Source: Burkholderiaceae bacterium (GTDB lineage Bacteria > Pseudomonadota > Gammaproteobacteria > Burkholderiales > Burkholderiaceae_D). From it: a stretch of DNA of 64,000 nt. Location of the stretch: the NCBI GenBank assembly GCA_031291325.1, contig JARLJG010000025.1, positions 1-64,000 of the forward strand, written 5' to 3'. Both the position numbers and the translations under genes were made by a program. Positions within the stretch are counted from its first letter, which is position 1; each line of letters starts with the position of its first letter. Shown here in pieces: positions 36,888-49,673 of this stretch. The notes beneath the pieces were generated by a model. That model had not been told where the DNA came from. It searched no databases and worked only from the letters and a program-made list of their open reading frames with translations.

Positions 36888-36927
36888 ATACCGTCCTGTG
36901 ACAACAGAGTTACTCAAACTGGTCATG

Positions 36928-36945
36928 ACAGACAAATTTGTCTAC
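36928..36945. promoter_or_regulatory. TetR operator 3, in the regulator's own promoter
   Basis: ACAGACAAATTTGTCTAC; the inner AGACAAATTTGTCT is a perfect palindrome. It lies between a TGGTCA -35 (36920-36925) and a TACAAT -10 (36943-36948), spacer 17, so bound repressor would block the promoter. The predicted start falls at the ATG itself (about 36955). Confidence 0.75.
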
Positions 36946-36954
36946 AATACCGTC

Positions 36955-37527
36955 ATGAACCCCTCCGGCTCTCCCAGTCTGACGAACCTGCCAGCCCGTG
37001 ACCGCATTCTGCAAACCGCACACGATTTGTTTTACGGCGAAGGCATTCGCGCCACCGGCATCAACCGCGTGATTGCCGAGTCGGGCGTCACCAAAGTCAC
37101 GTTCTATCGCCACTTCCCCAGCAAGAACGACTTGATCCGCGAATTTCTGGAATATCGACATCGGCGCTGGATCGCCTGGTTTACCGACGCCTTGCAGCGC
37201 CACGGCGGCACTCTTCAAGCGCTGACGCCAACTTTGGGCGAATGGTTTCGCCATGCCGTCTATCGCGGATGTGCTTTTATCAATAGCGTCGGCGAATTGG
37301 GCGGCGAACTGCCTGAAGTCAAGGAAATCGCCTGCCGCCACAAGCGCGAGATGACCGCCATCATTGCCGGCTTGATGCCGCCCTCGGCGCAACGCGATCT
37401 GGATGCGCAGGCGCTGGCCCTGGCGGTGGATGGCGCAATCGTGCGAACCCAGTTGGAAGCAACGCCCGACGCTGCCTTGCTGGCATTTGATCGGGCACTG
37501 CAAGCGATACAAGGAAGCTGGCTGTAA
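36955..37527 (+). CDS. TetR/AcrR-family transcriptional regulator (190 aa)
   Basis: Autoregulated repressor. The DNA-binding domain is RDRILQTAHDLFYGEGIRATGINRVIAESGVTKVTFYRHFPSKNDLIREFLEYRH (about residues 13-67), followed by an all-helical ligand domain. Start placed at ATG 36955; in-frame ATGs at 36925 and further upstream lie within the operator/promoter. No Shine-Dalgarno precedes 36955 and the predicted transcription start coincides with it, so the mRNA may be leaderless. Divergent from the DUF1348 gene. Ligand unknown. Confidence 0.88.
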   Translation: MNPSGSPSLTNLPARDRILQTAHDLFYGEGIRATGINRVIAESGVTKVTFYRHFPSKNDLIREFLEYRHRRWIAWFTDALQRHGGTLQALTPTLGEWFRHAVYRGCAFINSVGELGGELPEVKEIACRHKREMTAIIAGLMPPSAQRDLDAQALALAVDGAIVRTQLEATPDAALLAFDRALQAIQGSWL

Positions 37528-37618
37528 AATTGCATTGTCATCCCAAAATATTCAGCATTGCTAGCTGTCAATGCTACATTCCAAGAAAATTTCTTAACCT
37601 CTACGCTAGGGACACCTT

Positions 37619-38143
37619 GTGGCAATCTACCAACTAGGCGAACACATTCCCGCCATCGATGCGTCGGCTTACGTGGCCGAATCCGCCAACATCATCGGCA
37701 AGGCCGAGGTCCATGCCAACGCCAGCGTCTGGTTCGACGTCACGATACGCGGCGACAACGAAACCATCACTGTCGGCGAAAACAGCAATGTGCAGGAAGG
37801 TTGCATCTTGCATACCGACCCCGGTTATCCGCTGACGATAGGCAAGAACGTCACGGTCGGCCATCAAGCGATGCTGCACGGCTGCACGATTGCCGACGGT
37901 TCCCTGATCGGCATCCAGGCGGTGATCTTGAATGGCGCGAAGATCGGCAGGAATTGCCTGGTCGGCGCCGGCGCGCTGGTGACCGAAGGCAAGGAGTTTC
38001 CCGACAACAGCCTGATTATCGGCTCGCCGGCCAAGGCGGTGCGCACACTGGGTGAAGAAGACATCGCCCGCATGCATGGCAATACCGCCAACTACGTGGC
38101 GCGCGGCAAGCTGTTCAAGACACAATTGAAAAGGATAGACTAA
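37619..38143 (+). CDS. gamma-carbonic anhydrase-like protein, YrdA family (174 aa)
   Basis: Left-handed beta-helix hexapeptide-repeat protein. Repeats from about residue 30 to 130, with metal His candidates in CILHTDPGYPLTIGKNVTVGHQAMLHGC (three His, as in gamma carbonic anhydrases). GTG start at 37619 with AGGGA upstream. YrdA/PaaY relatives bind zinc but often show little carbonic anhydrase activity; the role is unknown. It is 3 bases upstream of hslO and clearly cotranscribed with it. Confidence 0.9.
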   Translation: MAIYQLGEHIPAIDASAYVAESANIIGKAEVHANASVWFDVTIRGDNETITVGENSNVQEGCILHTDPGYPLTIGKNVTVGHQAMLHGCTIADGSLIGIQAVILNGAKIGRNCLVGAGALVTEGKEFPDNSLIIGSPAKAVRTLGEEDIARMHGNTANYVARGKLFKTQLKRID

Positions 38144-38146
38144 GCA

Positions 38147-39088
38147 ATGACTGACAGGGCAACGGCTGACAAGCTGCAAAAATTCATGTTCGACGCAGCG
38201 CCTGTGCGCGGCGAACTGGTCGAAATTTCCGAGACCTGGAAACAGGTGCTGGAGCGGCGCGACTATCCGCAAGCGGTCAAGACCGTGCTTGGCGAAATGC
38301 TGGCGGCGGCAGCGCTGCTGTCGGCCAATCTGAAATTCGACGGCGTGATCGTGATGCAAATCCACGGCGATGGCCCGGTGCGCTTGTTGGTGGTGGAATG
38401 CGATTCCAACCTGACCCTGCGCGCCACCGCCAAGGTCAAGGAAGGGGTGTCGATCCATGACGGCACGCCGTTGCCGCAATTGGTCAACCTGCATGGGCAG
38501 GGCCGCTTCGTCATCACGCTCGACCCCAAGGAAAAATTACCGGGGCAGCAGCCGTATCAAGGCATCGTTCCGCTCGATGGCGACAGCGTGGCCGTGGTCA
38601 TCGAAAACTACATGCTGCGCTCGGAACAGCTCGACACCAAGCTCTGGCTGGCCGCCGACAACCATGTGTCGCGCGGCTTGCTGCTGCAGAAATTGCCGCA
38701 GGAAGGCGGCATTCCCAACGCCCATCCCGATGCCGGCGACGCCTGGGACCGGGCGGTCGCGCTCGGTTCGACCCTGGGCGAGCAAGAGTTGTTGAAGACC
38801 GACATCGACACCTTGCTGCACCGCTTGTTTTGGGAAGAAACGATCCGCGTATTCGAGCCGCAGCACCCGCATTTCCACTGCGGCTGCAACCGTGAAAAAG
38901 TCGGCGGCATGTTGAAGATGCTCGGTGAAGATGAAGTAAACGCGGCGCTGGCAGACCTGGAATCGCTGGAAATCAATTGCGACTTTTGCGGGCAATACTA
39001 TGCGTTCGACAAGGTCGATTGCGCGCAGATATTTGCCACCGACGACCCGGTGCAGATTCTACAGGCAGTGAGCCAATCCAAGCATTGA
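38147..39088 (+). CDS. hslO: Hsp33 redox-regulated chaperone (313 aa)
   Basis: Cytosolic holdase activated by oxidation. The C-terminal zinc switch is visible as FHCGCNREKV (CxC) and EINCDFCGQYYAFD (CxxC), about residues 245-285. The N-terminal beta-domain contains GEMLAAAALLSANLKFDGVIVMQIHGDGPVRLLVVECDSNLTLRATA. Normal length and motif set. Confidence 0.96.
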   Translation: MTDRATADKLQKFMFDAAPVRGELVEISETWKQVLERRDYPQAVKTVLGEMLAAAALLSANLKFDGVIVMQIHGDGPVRLLVVECDSNLTLRATAKVKEGVSIHDGTPLPQLVNLHGQGRFVITLDPKEKLPGQQPYQGIVPLDGDSVAVVIENYMLRSEQLDTKLWLAADNHVSRGLLLQKLPQEGGIPNAHPDAGDAWDRAVALGSTLGEQELLKTDIDTLLHRLFWEETIRVFEPQHPHFHCGCNREKVGGMLKMLGEDEVNAALADLESLEINCDFCGQYYAFDKVDCAQIFATDDPVQILQAVSQSKH

Positions 39089-39094
39089 GGCAAT

Positions 39095-39121
39095 GGCGCG
39101 CGCCAAACTCGTTCGCGCGCC
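39095..39121. terminator. GC hairpin between converging hslO and ftsB
   Basis: GGCGCGCG/CGCGCGCC stem with an 11-base loop. No U tract; could serve both strands. Confidence 0.4.
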
Positions 39122-39133
39122 GTTGACTGTCGA

Positions 39134-39469
39134 CTAATGCGGCGCGGCAGATACCGGGCTTTGATGACTATCGGGCGGATTGCTGCTGGCTTGAGCGCTC
39201 GATTGCGCAATCTGGACGAAAATCTCGTCGTTTTTAATCATCCCCAGTTCGAGGCGGGCGCGTTCTTCGACGGCGCCGGTGCCGTCTTTCAGGTCGCTGA
39301 CTTCGGACGCCAGCTTGGCGTTGCGCGCCTTGAGTTCTTCATTCTTCTTTTGCGCGGCGGCGACTTGCCGTTGCAAGTCCCAGGTGCGCAGCCACCCTCC
39401 CTTGCCCAGCCACAGCGGATACTGGATCAGCAGCAGCAGGGTCAAAAGGCAGAGGGCGATCAAGCGCAT
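39134..39469 (-). CDS. ftsB: cell division protein FtsB (111 aa)
   Basis: Bitopic divisome protein: a single membrane segment ([20 protein letters not shown]) followed by a coiled coil ([56 protein letters not shown]). Forms the FtsQ-B-L complex that activates septal synthesis. The last 20 residues ([19 protein letters not shown]) are an unstructured tail. Adjacent to eno, the standard position. Confidence 0.94.
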   Translation of the reverse strand: MRLIALCLLTLLLLIQYPLWLGKGGWLRTWDLQRQVAAAQKKNEELKARNAKLASEVSDLKDGTGAVEERARLELGMIKNDEIFVQIAQSSAQASSNPPDSHQSPVSAAPH

Positions 39470-39490
39470 CGTCGGAGATTGCTTTGCCGG

Positions 39491-40774
<1,284 letters not shown>

Positions 40775-40824
40775 TCAAATCTCCTAACAATTACCCAAAA
40801 TCGTTTATTGCGCAAAATCGTATA

Positions 40825-43367
<2,543 letters not shown>

Positions 43368-43444
43368 TCAAATTATACCGCAAACCTCGTCGATTTCAGA
43401 TTTTTTCCGCTTCCAAGCACCCGAATCAAGGGCTTCTCTAGTTG

Positions 43445-44239
43445 TCAATTAGAAAACATGCCTTGAATCAATTCATGCACCGCCGCAGCGGCGATTCCCG
43501 GCGATTCCATCGGAAACAAATGCCCGCCGGCGATCTGCATATAATGAGCGCCGACCAGACGCCGGGTCGCCGCCATCCCGGCGCGGCGGCATTCTTCCGA
43601 GTTGATGCCACCGATAAACCCTACCGGAACCGGAAAACCGCTCTGCACCATCTTGCCGATATGATCCGGCAAGCCGCGATAGACTGCCGTCTCCGCCTCG
43701 CGCGTAAAGCGCAGGGTAACGCCGTCGGGATGCGGCGCCAGCCCATGTTGCATGTAATCGCGCAACACGCCGGGGCCCCATAGCGCGAATATTTCCTTGG
43801 CAGCGAAATGCTGGTAGGCGGCTTCCGCATCCGGCCACACATTGCGCCGCCGCACGGAAAAGCGGGCTGGCGATGCGCGCTCGGCCAACGCGCTGTGGCG
43901 CGCCACGCGCAGAAAAAAAGCGCGCCAACCGGCCACCACCGGCGCATCCAGCAAAACCACGCCGCGCACCAGATCGGGCCGCGCCTTGGCCGCCATCAAA
44001 CTGAGCATGCCGCCCATCGAATGGCCGACCAGGATCACCGGCCCCGAGCGCGCCGCCAGTTCGTCGACCAGTTCGGCAGCCAGTTCGCGCCAGCCATCCG
44101 TGATCGGATAGCGCGGATTATGCGCATGCATGGGCAGCGAGCGGACTTCATAATGATGATTCAATGCATCGAAAAATACCCGGTAGGTTCCGGCGGGATA
44201 ACTGTTGGCGTGGGCAAAATGGAGAATCGGTTTGGTCAT
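43445..44239 (-). CDS. alpha/beta hydrolase (264 aa)
   Basis: Alpha/beta-hydrolase fold: LHFAHANSYPAGTYRVFFDALNHHYEVRSL, nucleophile elbow VGHSMGGMLSLMAAKARPD, and catalytic His in GGHLFPMESPGIAAAAVHEL. No signal peptide. Short relative of MhpC/BioH-like esterases; no pathway is indicated by its neighbours pyrG and the exported protein. Confidence 0.85.
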   Translation of the reverse strand: MTKPILHFAHANSYPAGTYRVFFDALNHHYEVRSLPMHAHNPRYPITDGWRELAAELVDELAARSGPVILVGHSMGGMLSLMAAKARPDLVRGVVLLDAPVVAGWRAFFLRVARHSALAERASPARFSVRRRNVWPDAEAAYQHFAAKEIFALWGPGVLRDYMQHGLAPHPDGVTLRFTREAETAVYRGLPDHIGKMVQSGFPVPVGFIGGINSEECRRAGMAATRRLVGAHYMQIAGGHLFPMESPGIAAAAVHELIQGMFSN

Positions 44240-44258
44240 GGAGGCTAAGAAATAGGTG

Positions 44259-44945
44259 CTATAGGTTTGAGGAATTTTGCTTTTTTATTTCCGCTAAACA
44301 GTCGTTAAAATTGTTGAACTCATAGCTGACGAGTATGTACCCTTCCTCCAACGCTGTTGCGACACTGACGACTTCGATAGACTTTATATTGCCCGGCAAA
44401 GCAATGCCTTTCTTGCCACCACCCCAATGGTACGAATACGCATTCAATTGTCTTTTCAAATCATAGGTCCAAAAATCGGACCTGCCCTTATGGTCATCGT
44501 TCTTGATATAGTCGACCTTTTCCGTGTATTTTCCGTATTTCAGTTGCACCAGCTCGGCGACCCGGTCTGCTTCCGCCTTTATCTGGTCGCCGAACTCATT
44601 GGTGATTTCAACAAGAACTGTTGCGCCGATTTTACAAACACCTTGCCCCTTGGTGGCGACAGCGAAATAGGAATCCATGCCGCTGACCGGCTTGGGCGGC
44701 TGCCCCACGAAATAGCCCAACTTTTTCCCGTCGCGCCTGAAGCCATAAACGTCCTGCAACTCGGCAACGGAAATCCCCATAGCCAAGCCAAAAGGGCCGT
44801 CGTAGGTTTTCTGCGCCTCCGATTTTGCCGTGGACGCATCCGCCGAATCGGCTTCGACGGATTTCTTCTTGCCGGCATTTGCTTGATCGCTGGACGAAGC
44901 CAGAAAGGCAACAACCAGCAATGCCGCGAGATTGAATGCTTTCAT
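44259..44945 (-). CDS. exported protein of unknown function (228 aa)
   Basis: Signal peptide KAFNLAALLVVAFLASSSDQANA, cleavage probably after ANA (about residue 24), then a charged linker rich in Lys, Ser, Ala and Asp. The mature domain starts YDGPFGLAMGISVAELQDVYGFRRDGKKLGYFVGQPPKPVSGMDSYFAVAT and contains a C-terminal half (YILVSYEFNNFNDCLAEIKKQ). The GLAMGISVAEL-type opening recalls small outer-membrane or SmpA-like domains that use a PFGLxxGMs pattern. Function unknown; two Cys could form a disulfide. Confidence 0.75.
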   Translation of the reverse strand: MKAFNLAALLVVAFLASSSDQANAGKKKSVEADSADASTAKSEAQKTYDGPFGLAMGISVAELQDVYGFRRDGKKLGYFVGQPPKPVSGMDSYFAVATKGQGVCKIGATVLVEITNEFGDQIKAEADRVAELVQLKYGKYTEKVDYIKNDDHKGRSDFWTYDLKRQLNAYSYHWGGGKKGIALPGNIKSIEVVSVATALEEGYILVSYEFNNFNDCLAEIKKQNSSNL

Positions 44946-45003
44946 ATCGCTCCCTTATCAAAACGACCAGCATGACACATATGCCTGCATGCTGACAATA
45001 CCC

Positions 45004-47424
45004 TCACTTCCCATACCAATAGCGCGGCTGCGCCAAGCGATATTCGCTGAACGAGAATACGCCGCCCATTTGCAGCTTGATTGCTCCGGCTTCGTCGCTG
45101 CGCAAGCGCGTAATGCCCAGAGCACCGTAGCGCGCATACACTTCCGGCTTCGGATGGCCGAAGCGGTTGCGGTAACCTACCTGGAAGATCGCAATCTGCG
45201 GCTTGACCGCTTGCAGGAAAGGCAGCGTCGACGAGGTGCCGCTGCCGTGGTGCGGCGCCAGCAATACGGTGGCAGGCAATTTTTCCGGTATGGCGTTGAC
45301 CAGTTCGGCTTCCTGCACGGCTTCGATATCGCCGGCCAGCAGTATAGACGCATTGCCGACGCCGACCTTGAGCGTGCAGCTATGCGCGTTCGGCTTGTAT
45401 TTGGTGCTGGCGTAGCTGGAAGCCTCCGGTTGCAGCATCTCGAAATGGACGCCATCCCATTTCCAGTTTTGCCCGGCGACGCAGCGCCGGTGCGCGGGCG
45501 CGGCGCGCACGATGCGGCTGTCGAAATCGAGCGAGGAGGCGACCCAATCGACCGGCATTTCCTCGAATATCGACAGCGCGCCGCCCGAATGATCGTTGTC
45601 GTTATGGGAGACGATCACGCCGTCGAGTTTGTCGATGCCGCGCGCATGCAGGTAAGGCAAAATCACGCGATTGCCGCCGTCGGTTTCCGGCGAATAGGCC
45701 GGGCCGGTATCGTATAGCAGGCGTCGATGCGGCGTTTCGACCAGTACCGCCATGCCCTGCCCGACATCGAAGGCGGTCACCCAGATTTCGCCGTCGCGCG
45801 GATGGCTGGCGCTGTTCAACAGCAAGGGCAGCCAGCCGGCCAGCCCCAGCCAACGCAGCGGCATGCCGCGCGGCGCCAGCAGCCACAAGGCGCCGATCAA
45901 CGCGCAGGCAAAGATCCAAAAGCTGGGCACCGGCGCCATCCACACCGCGCCCGGCAACGCGCTCATCCACGTCAGCGCTTGCGCCAGGCCGGCAATGCAA
46001 AAGTGCGCGAACCATAGCAGCCAATCGGACAACGGCGCCGGCAACACGCTGCCCAGCAAGGCCAACGGCGTGACGACGAAACTGATGAGCGGAATCGCGA
46101 TGGCGTTGGCGAACGGGCTGACGATCGACACCTGGCCGAACAGCAGCATCGTCAACGGCACCAGGCCCAGCGTCAAAGAAAGCTGCGTGCGCGCTTCCGT
46201 CTTGAAGCGCGCCAGCCAGCGCTGCTTGCGCGACAGCGTGGCGTCCGAAACTTGCCGGGTGCGCCCGAGCGTGGCAAACAAGATGATGGCGACGCACCCG
46301 AACGACAACCAGAAACCCGGCCACAATACCGCCCACGGATCGAGCAGCAAGACCGCACCCAACGCAATGCAGGCGATGTGCGAAACGCTGGCCAGACGCC
46401 CGAACCATAGCGCCACCGCCACCACCGTCAACATATACAAGGTGCGCTGCGCCGGCACGCCGAAGCCGGCCAGGAAGACGTAGATAAAGCCGACGGCAAC
46501 AGCAGTCAACGCCGCCGCCTTGTGCGCCGGCAGCAGCAGCGGCAATTCGGCGCGCGTGAAGAACGAGCGCGACCAAAGCGCATACATCAAGCGCGCGCAC
46601 ATGCCGGCGATCAGCGTGATGTGCAAGCCTGAAATCGCGATCAGATGTCCGACCCCTGTGCGGTTGAACACCTTCCAATCGGATTGACCGACGCCGCGCT
46701 CGTCGCCGACCACCAGCGCGACGATCACGCCTGCATATTTCTTGTCCGGCAGTGCCGCCAGGATGCGGTCGCGCATCCAGCCGCGCGCGCGTTCGACCAC
46801 GTTGTTGAAGCTCCACACGAAGGATGCGACGCGCACATTCCTGGTGTCCGATGCATCATCGGAACGCACCGTGCCGGTGGCGCGCAAATCTTGCTCCAGC
46901 AACCAGACTTCGTAGTCGAATCCGCCCAGGTTGGCGTTGCCGTGCGGACGCTGCAAATGCACGTTCAATTGCCAGCGTTCGCCCGGCTGCACTTCGGGCA
47001 CCGGCAGGTCTTCGGCACGCGAGGCTGTGTACCACGACAGCGCAACTTTCGGCGGCACCGATCTTATCGGCTGGCCGTCGAGTTGCGCGCTTTCGACGGC
47101 GAAGTTAAAGCGCTCGCCCTGCGGCAAACGAAACGGCAGGCTGTGTATCGTGCCGACCAGCACGATATCGGCGCCTTCCAACTCTTGCGGCAATTGATCC
47201 GCCAGATAATGCTGCGAACAAAGCGCCGCCCAGGCAAATCCGGCAATCGCGCCGCAGGCCAGCAACGCAGGGATTTTTAACGCGGGGCGCGACGCCCAGC
47301 GAACAATAAAAAACAGTATCGGTAGTAACGCCAGCAAGGACAGCAACAACCACCGGCCCGGCAATTGAGCCTGCATTTGCAAGCAACACACCCCCGCAGC
47401 GAAACCGAGCAAAAGGCTGCGCAT
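45004..47424 (-). CDS. comEC: ComEC/Rec2 DNA-uptake channel protein (806 aa)
   Basis: Inner-membrane channel that moves single-stranded DNA into the cytoplasm during transformation. An N-terminal soluble DUF4131-type domain (about 30-200) is followed by about eight membrane segments with the ComEC/Rec2 signature (VGHLIAISGLHITLIAGM). A C-terminal metallo-beta-lactamase domain (about 560-790) has VIVSHNDNDHSGGA and the final HHGSGTSS. The gene is intact, although no pilus genes are in the window. Next to tatD. Confidence 0.93.
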   Translation of the reverse strand: MRSLLLGFAAGVCCLQMQAQLPGRWLLLSLLALLPILFFIVRWASRPALKIPALLACGAIAGFAWAALCSQHYLADQLPQELEGADIVLVGTIHSLPFRLPQGERFNFAVESAQLDGQPIRSVPPKVALSWYTASRAEDLPVPEVQPGERWQLNVHLQRPHGNANLGGFDYEVWLLEQDLRATGTVRSDDASDTRNVRVASFVWSFNNVVERARGWMRDRILAALPDKKYAGVIVALVVGDERGVGQSDWKVFNRTGVGHLIAISGLHITLIAGMCARLMYALWSRSFFTRAELPLLLPAHKAAALTAVAVGFIYVFLAGFGVPAQRTLYMLTVVAVALWFGRLASVSHIACIALGAVLLLDPWAVLWPGFWLSFGCVAIILFATLGRTRQVSDATLSRKQRWLARFKTEARTQLSLTLGLVPLTMLLFGQVSIVSPFANAIAIPLISFVVTPLALLGSVLPAPLSDWLLWFAHFCIAGLAQALTWMSALPGAVWMAPVPSFWIFACALIGALWLLAPRGMPLRWLGLAGWLPLLLNSASHPRDGEIWVTAFDVGQGMAVLVETPHRRLLYDTGPAYSPETDGGNRVILPYLHARGIDKLDGVIVSHNDNDHSGGALSIFEEMPVDWVASSLDFDSRIVRAAPAHRRCVAGQNWKWDGVHFEMLQPEASSYASTKYKPNAHSCTLKVGVGNASILLAGDIEAVQEAELVNAIPEKLPATVLLAPHHGSGTSSTLPFLQAVKPQIAIFQVGYRNRFGHPKPEVYARYGALGITRLRSDEAGAIKLQMGGVFSFSEYRLAQPRYWYGK

Positions 47425-47433
47425 GCGGGACGC

Positions 47434-48225
47434 TTATAGCGCCAGGCGCGGCATCGCTGCATGCGCGTTGGCCGTTGTCGCCTGCGCCGCCTCGTCAACG
47501 GTCACGCCGCGCAATTGCGCCAATACTTCACCGATGCGCGGCAATTGTTGCGGGCTGTTGCGTTGCGGGTGTAGCCAGGCAGGCGCGATGTCCGGCGCAT
47601 CGGTCTCCAGCACGATTGCGTGCAGCGGCAACTCCGCCGCCAGACGGCGGATTTGCAGCGCGCGGGTAAACGTCATCGCGCCGCCGAAGCCCAGCTTGAA
47701 GCCGAGTCCGATGAATGCCTGCGCCTGTTGCGCACTGCCGTTGAACGCATGCGCGATGCCACCGGGAACGGCGATGCGGCGCAGGTATTTGAGGATATCG
47801 TCTTGCGAACGGCGCACATGCAGCAAGACCGGCAAGCCGAAATCGCGCGCGATCTTCAATTGCTCGGCATAAAAATATTCCTGCTTGGCGCGCAGCGGGC
47901 CGTCGCGCAACTCCGGCACAAAATAATCGAGGCCGATTTCTCCGATGGCGACCAGGCGCGGGTCAGACAACGCTGCCGGAAGCATCTCGCGCAAGGCTTG
48001 CAAATCGCTCTCGTCGGCACGCTCGACATACATCGGATGGATGCCGAGCGCATAACGGCAATTCGGCTGGCGCTGCGCCAGCGCCGCCACCGCTGCGAAG
48101 TTGGCGCGCTCCACTGCGGGAATCACGATACCGGAAACACCGAGCTGCGCGCACCGTTGCGCGATCAAGTCCTCTTCGCCGGCGAATTCGGCGGCATCCA
48201 GATGGCAATGAGTATCGATCCACAT
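47434..48225 (-). CDS. tatD: TatD-family metal-dependent hydrolase (263 aa)
   Basis: TIM-barrel amidohydrolase/DNase. Metal ligands: DTHCHLDAAEF (HxH), EIGLDYFV, VLLHVRRSQDD, HAFNGSAQQAQ and LETDAPDIAP. Ends 9 bases before comEC begins. Adjacent to lolD, matching the lolD-tatD order in other betaproteobacteria. Confidence 0.93.
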   Translation of the reverse strand: MWIDTHCHLDAAEFAGEEDLIAQRCAQLGVSGIVIPAVERANFAAVAALAQRQPNCRYALGIHPMYVERADESDLQALREMLPAALSDPRLVAIGEIGLDYFVPELRDGPLRAKQEYFYAEQLKIARDFGLPVLLHVRRSQDDILKYLRRIAVPGGIAHAFNGSAQQAQAFIGLGFKLGFGGAMTFTRALQIRRLAAELPLHAIVLETDAPDIAPAWLHPQRNSPQQLPRIGEVLAQLRGVTVDEAAQATTANAHAAMPRLAL

Positions 48226-48258
48226 GGCTGCGCGCGGCGTCCCGTTGCCGGATGCCCG

Positions 48259-48963
48259 CTAGGAATGCTCGGCCAAGAGCGGCGCGTGCAGGCGCAAGCC
48301 GTCGTCCGACAAATGCAGCACACGGTCGCAATGCGCCGCCAGTTCGATATCGTGGGTGACGATCACGAATGCCGTGCCCAAGGTGCGCGATAGTTCCAGC
48401 ATCAAGTCGAAGGTTTTTTGCGCGGTGGCGCGATCCAGGTTGCCGGTCGGCTCGTCGGCCAGCACGCAGGCCGGTTGCGTGACCAGCGCGCGCGCCAGCG
48501 CCACGCGCTGCCGTTCGCCGCCCGACAACTCGCCCGGCACATGCGTGACCCGTTCTGCCAGCCCGACGCGCTGCAACATCGCGCGCGCCGCCTGCTGCGC
48601 CTGGTCGCGCGCCATGCGCCGGATCAGCAAGGGCATGGCAACGTTGTCGAGCGCGGAAAATTCCGGCAGCAGGTGGTGGAACTGGTAGACGAATCCGAGC
48701 GAGGAATTGCGCAAGTCGCCGCGCGTCTTTTCATCCAGGCTGGCGAAATCGCGGCCCTGCAAACTGACCGTGCCGGCGGTCGGCGTATCCAGCCCCCCGA
48801 GCAGGTGCAGCAAGGTCGATTTGCCGGAACCGGAAGCGCCGACGATGGCGACCCGCTCGCCCTTGACGATGTCGAAGTCGAGTCCCTGCAACACCTTGAC
48901 CGCGTATTTCCCCTGCGAAAAGGTCTTTCCCAGGCCACGGCACGATAAGACGGATGCTTGCAT
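48259..48963 (-). CDS. lolD: lipoprotein-releasing ABC transporter ATP-binding protein LolD (234 aa)
   Basis: ATPase of the LolCDE-type complex that extracts lipoproteins from the inner membrane. Walker [11 protein letters not shown] loop in [25 protein letters not shown], signature [15 protein letters not shown], Walker [13 protein letters not shown] and H loop VTHD. Start set at ATG 48963 ([13 protein letters not shown]). Separated from lolC by the GST gene and a REP palindrome. Confidence 0.95.
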   Translation of the reverse strand: MQASVLSCRGLGKTFSQGKYAVKVLQGLDFDIVKGERVAIVGASGSGKSTLLHLLGGLDTPTAGTVSLQGRDFASLDEKTRGDLRNSSLGFVYQFHHLLPEFSALDNVAMPLLIRRMARDQAQQAARAMLQRVGLAERVTHVPGELSGGERQRVALARALVTQPACVLADEPTGNLDRATAQKTFDLMLELSRTLGTAFVIVTHDIELAAHCDRVLHLSDDGLRLHAPLLAEHS

Positions 48964-48979
48964 GCTGTACGATTCCCGG

Positions 48980-49588
48980 TTATTCCAGCGGTGTTTCAAT
49001 AAACGCCGGCAATGCTTCGCAATACGCGGAAAGCTGTTGCAGGCGCGGATAGCGCTCCGGCTCAAACTGGGCCGGATGCATGAAGCGCGCGAAGCGCAAC
49101 GCCACCGCGCAGGTCACATCGGCTTGCGTAATCGGCGCGCCGCTCAACAGCGGCGATAGCGGCCGCGCTTCCAGAATCGCAAAGGCATCGTGCATTTGCA
49201 CGGTGCAACGGTCGACCCACGCCTGGTAAGTGAATTCGGACGGGCGCAATGTGGTTTCGTACACGACCTGCACCGCTTTTTCGATGCCGATCAGGGCGAT
49301 CGCGCAATGCTGCTGGATATGCCGGCGTGCCGGCCCGGCAGCCGGGATCAAGCGCCGCTCGGGCGCGACTTCGCCGTCCAGGTAGTCGAGAATGAAGCTG
49401 CTTTCGATCAATTTCTCGCCATTGTCCAACACCAGCATCGGCACCTTGATCAGGGGATTGATCTTGCGCATTTCGTCGATATGGCGAAATACCGACAAGG
49501 CCACATGCTCGAAAGCAAAACCCTGCAGACGCATCGATATCGCGACGCGGCGCACAAAGGGCGAATCGAATAGGCCGATCAATTTCAT
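48980..49588 (-). CDS. glutathione S-transferase (202 aa)
   Basis: Two-domain GST: an N-terminal thioredoxin-like half ([70 protein letters not shown]) with the cis-Pro KVPML and the S/E pair ESS that binds glutathione, then an alpha-helical half. It is inserted between lolD (16 bases away) and lolC in the same direction. Substrate unknown. Confidence 0.87.
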   Translation of the reverse strand: MKLIGLFDSPFVRRVAISMRLQGFAFEHVALSVFRHIDEMRKINPLIKVPMLVLDNGEKLIESSFILDYLDGEVAPERRLIPAAGPARRHIQQHCAIALIGIEKAVQVVYETTLRPSEFTYQAWVDRCTVQMHDAFAILEARPLSPLLSGAPITQADVTCAVALRFARFMHPAQFEPERYPRLQQLSAYCEALPAFIETPLE

Positions 49589-49624
49589 GTTGCGACTCCT
49601 TTATTCATTGATGTTACGCACTAT

Positions 49625-49656
49625 GCTCCCCTCTCCCGCACGCGGGAGAGGGGAGC
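49625..49656. repeat. REP-like palindrome between GST and lolC
   Basis: Perfect 15-bp arms (GCTCCCCTCTCCCGC and complement) around AC. Same family as the copies near lexA, rlmI and iscA. It lies between two co-oriented genes and could reduce read-through. Confidence 0.85.
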
Positions 49657-49673
49657 AAAGCACGTAACATCGG

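Noticed and set aside
45560-45640. Possible inactivation of the ComEC beta-lactamase domain (SHNDNDHSGG rather than HxHxDH)
   Set aside because: SH(G/N)DNDH is the usual motif of ComEC; nothing abnormal.
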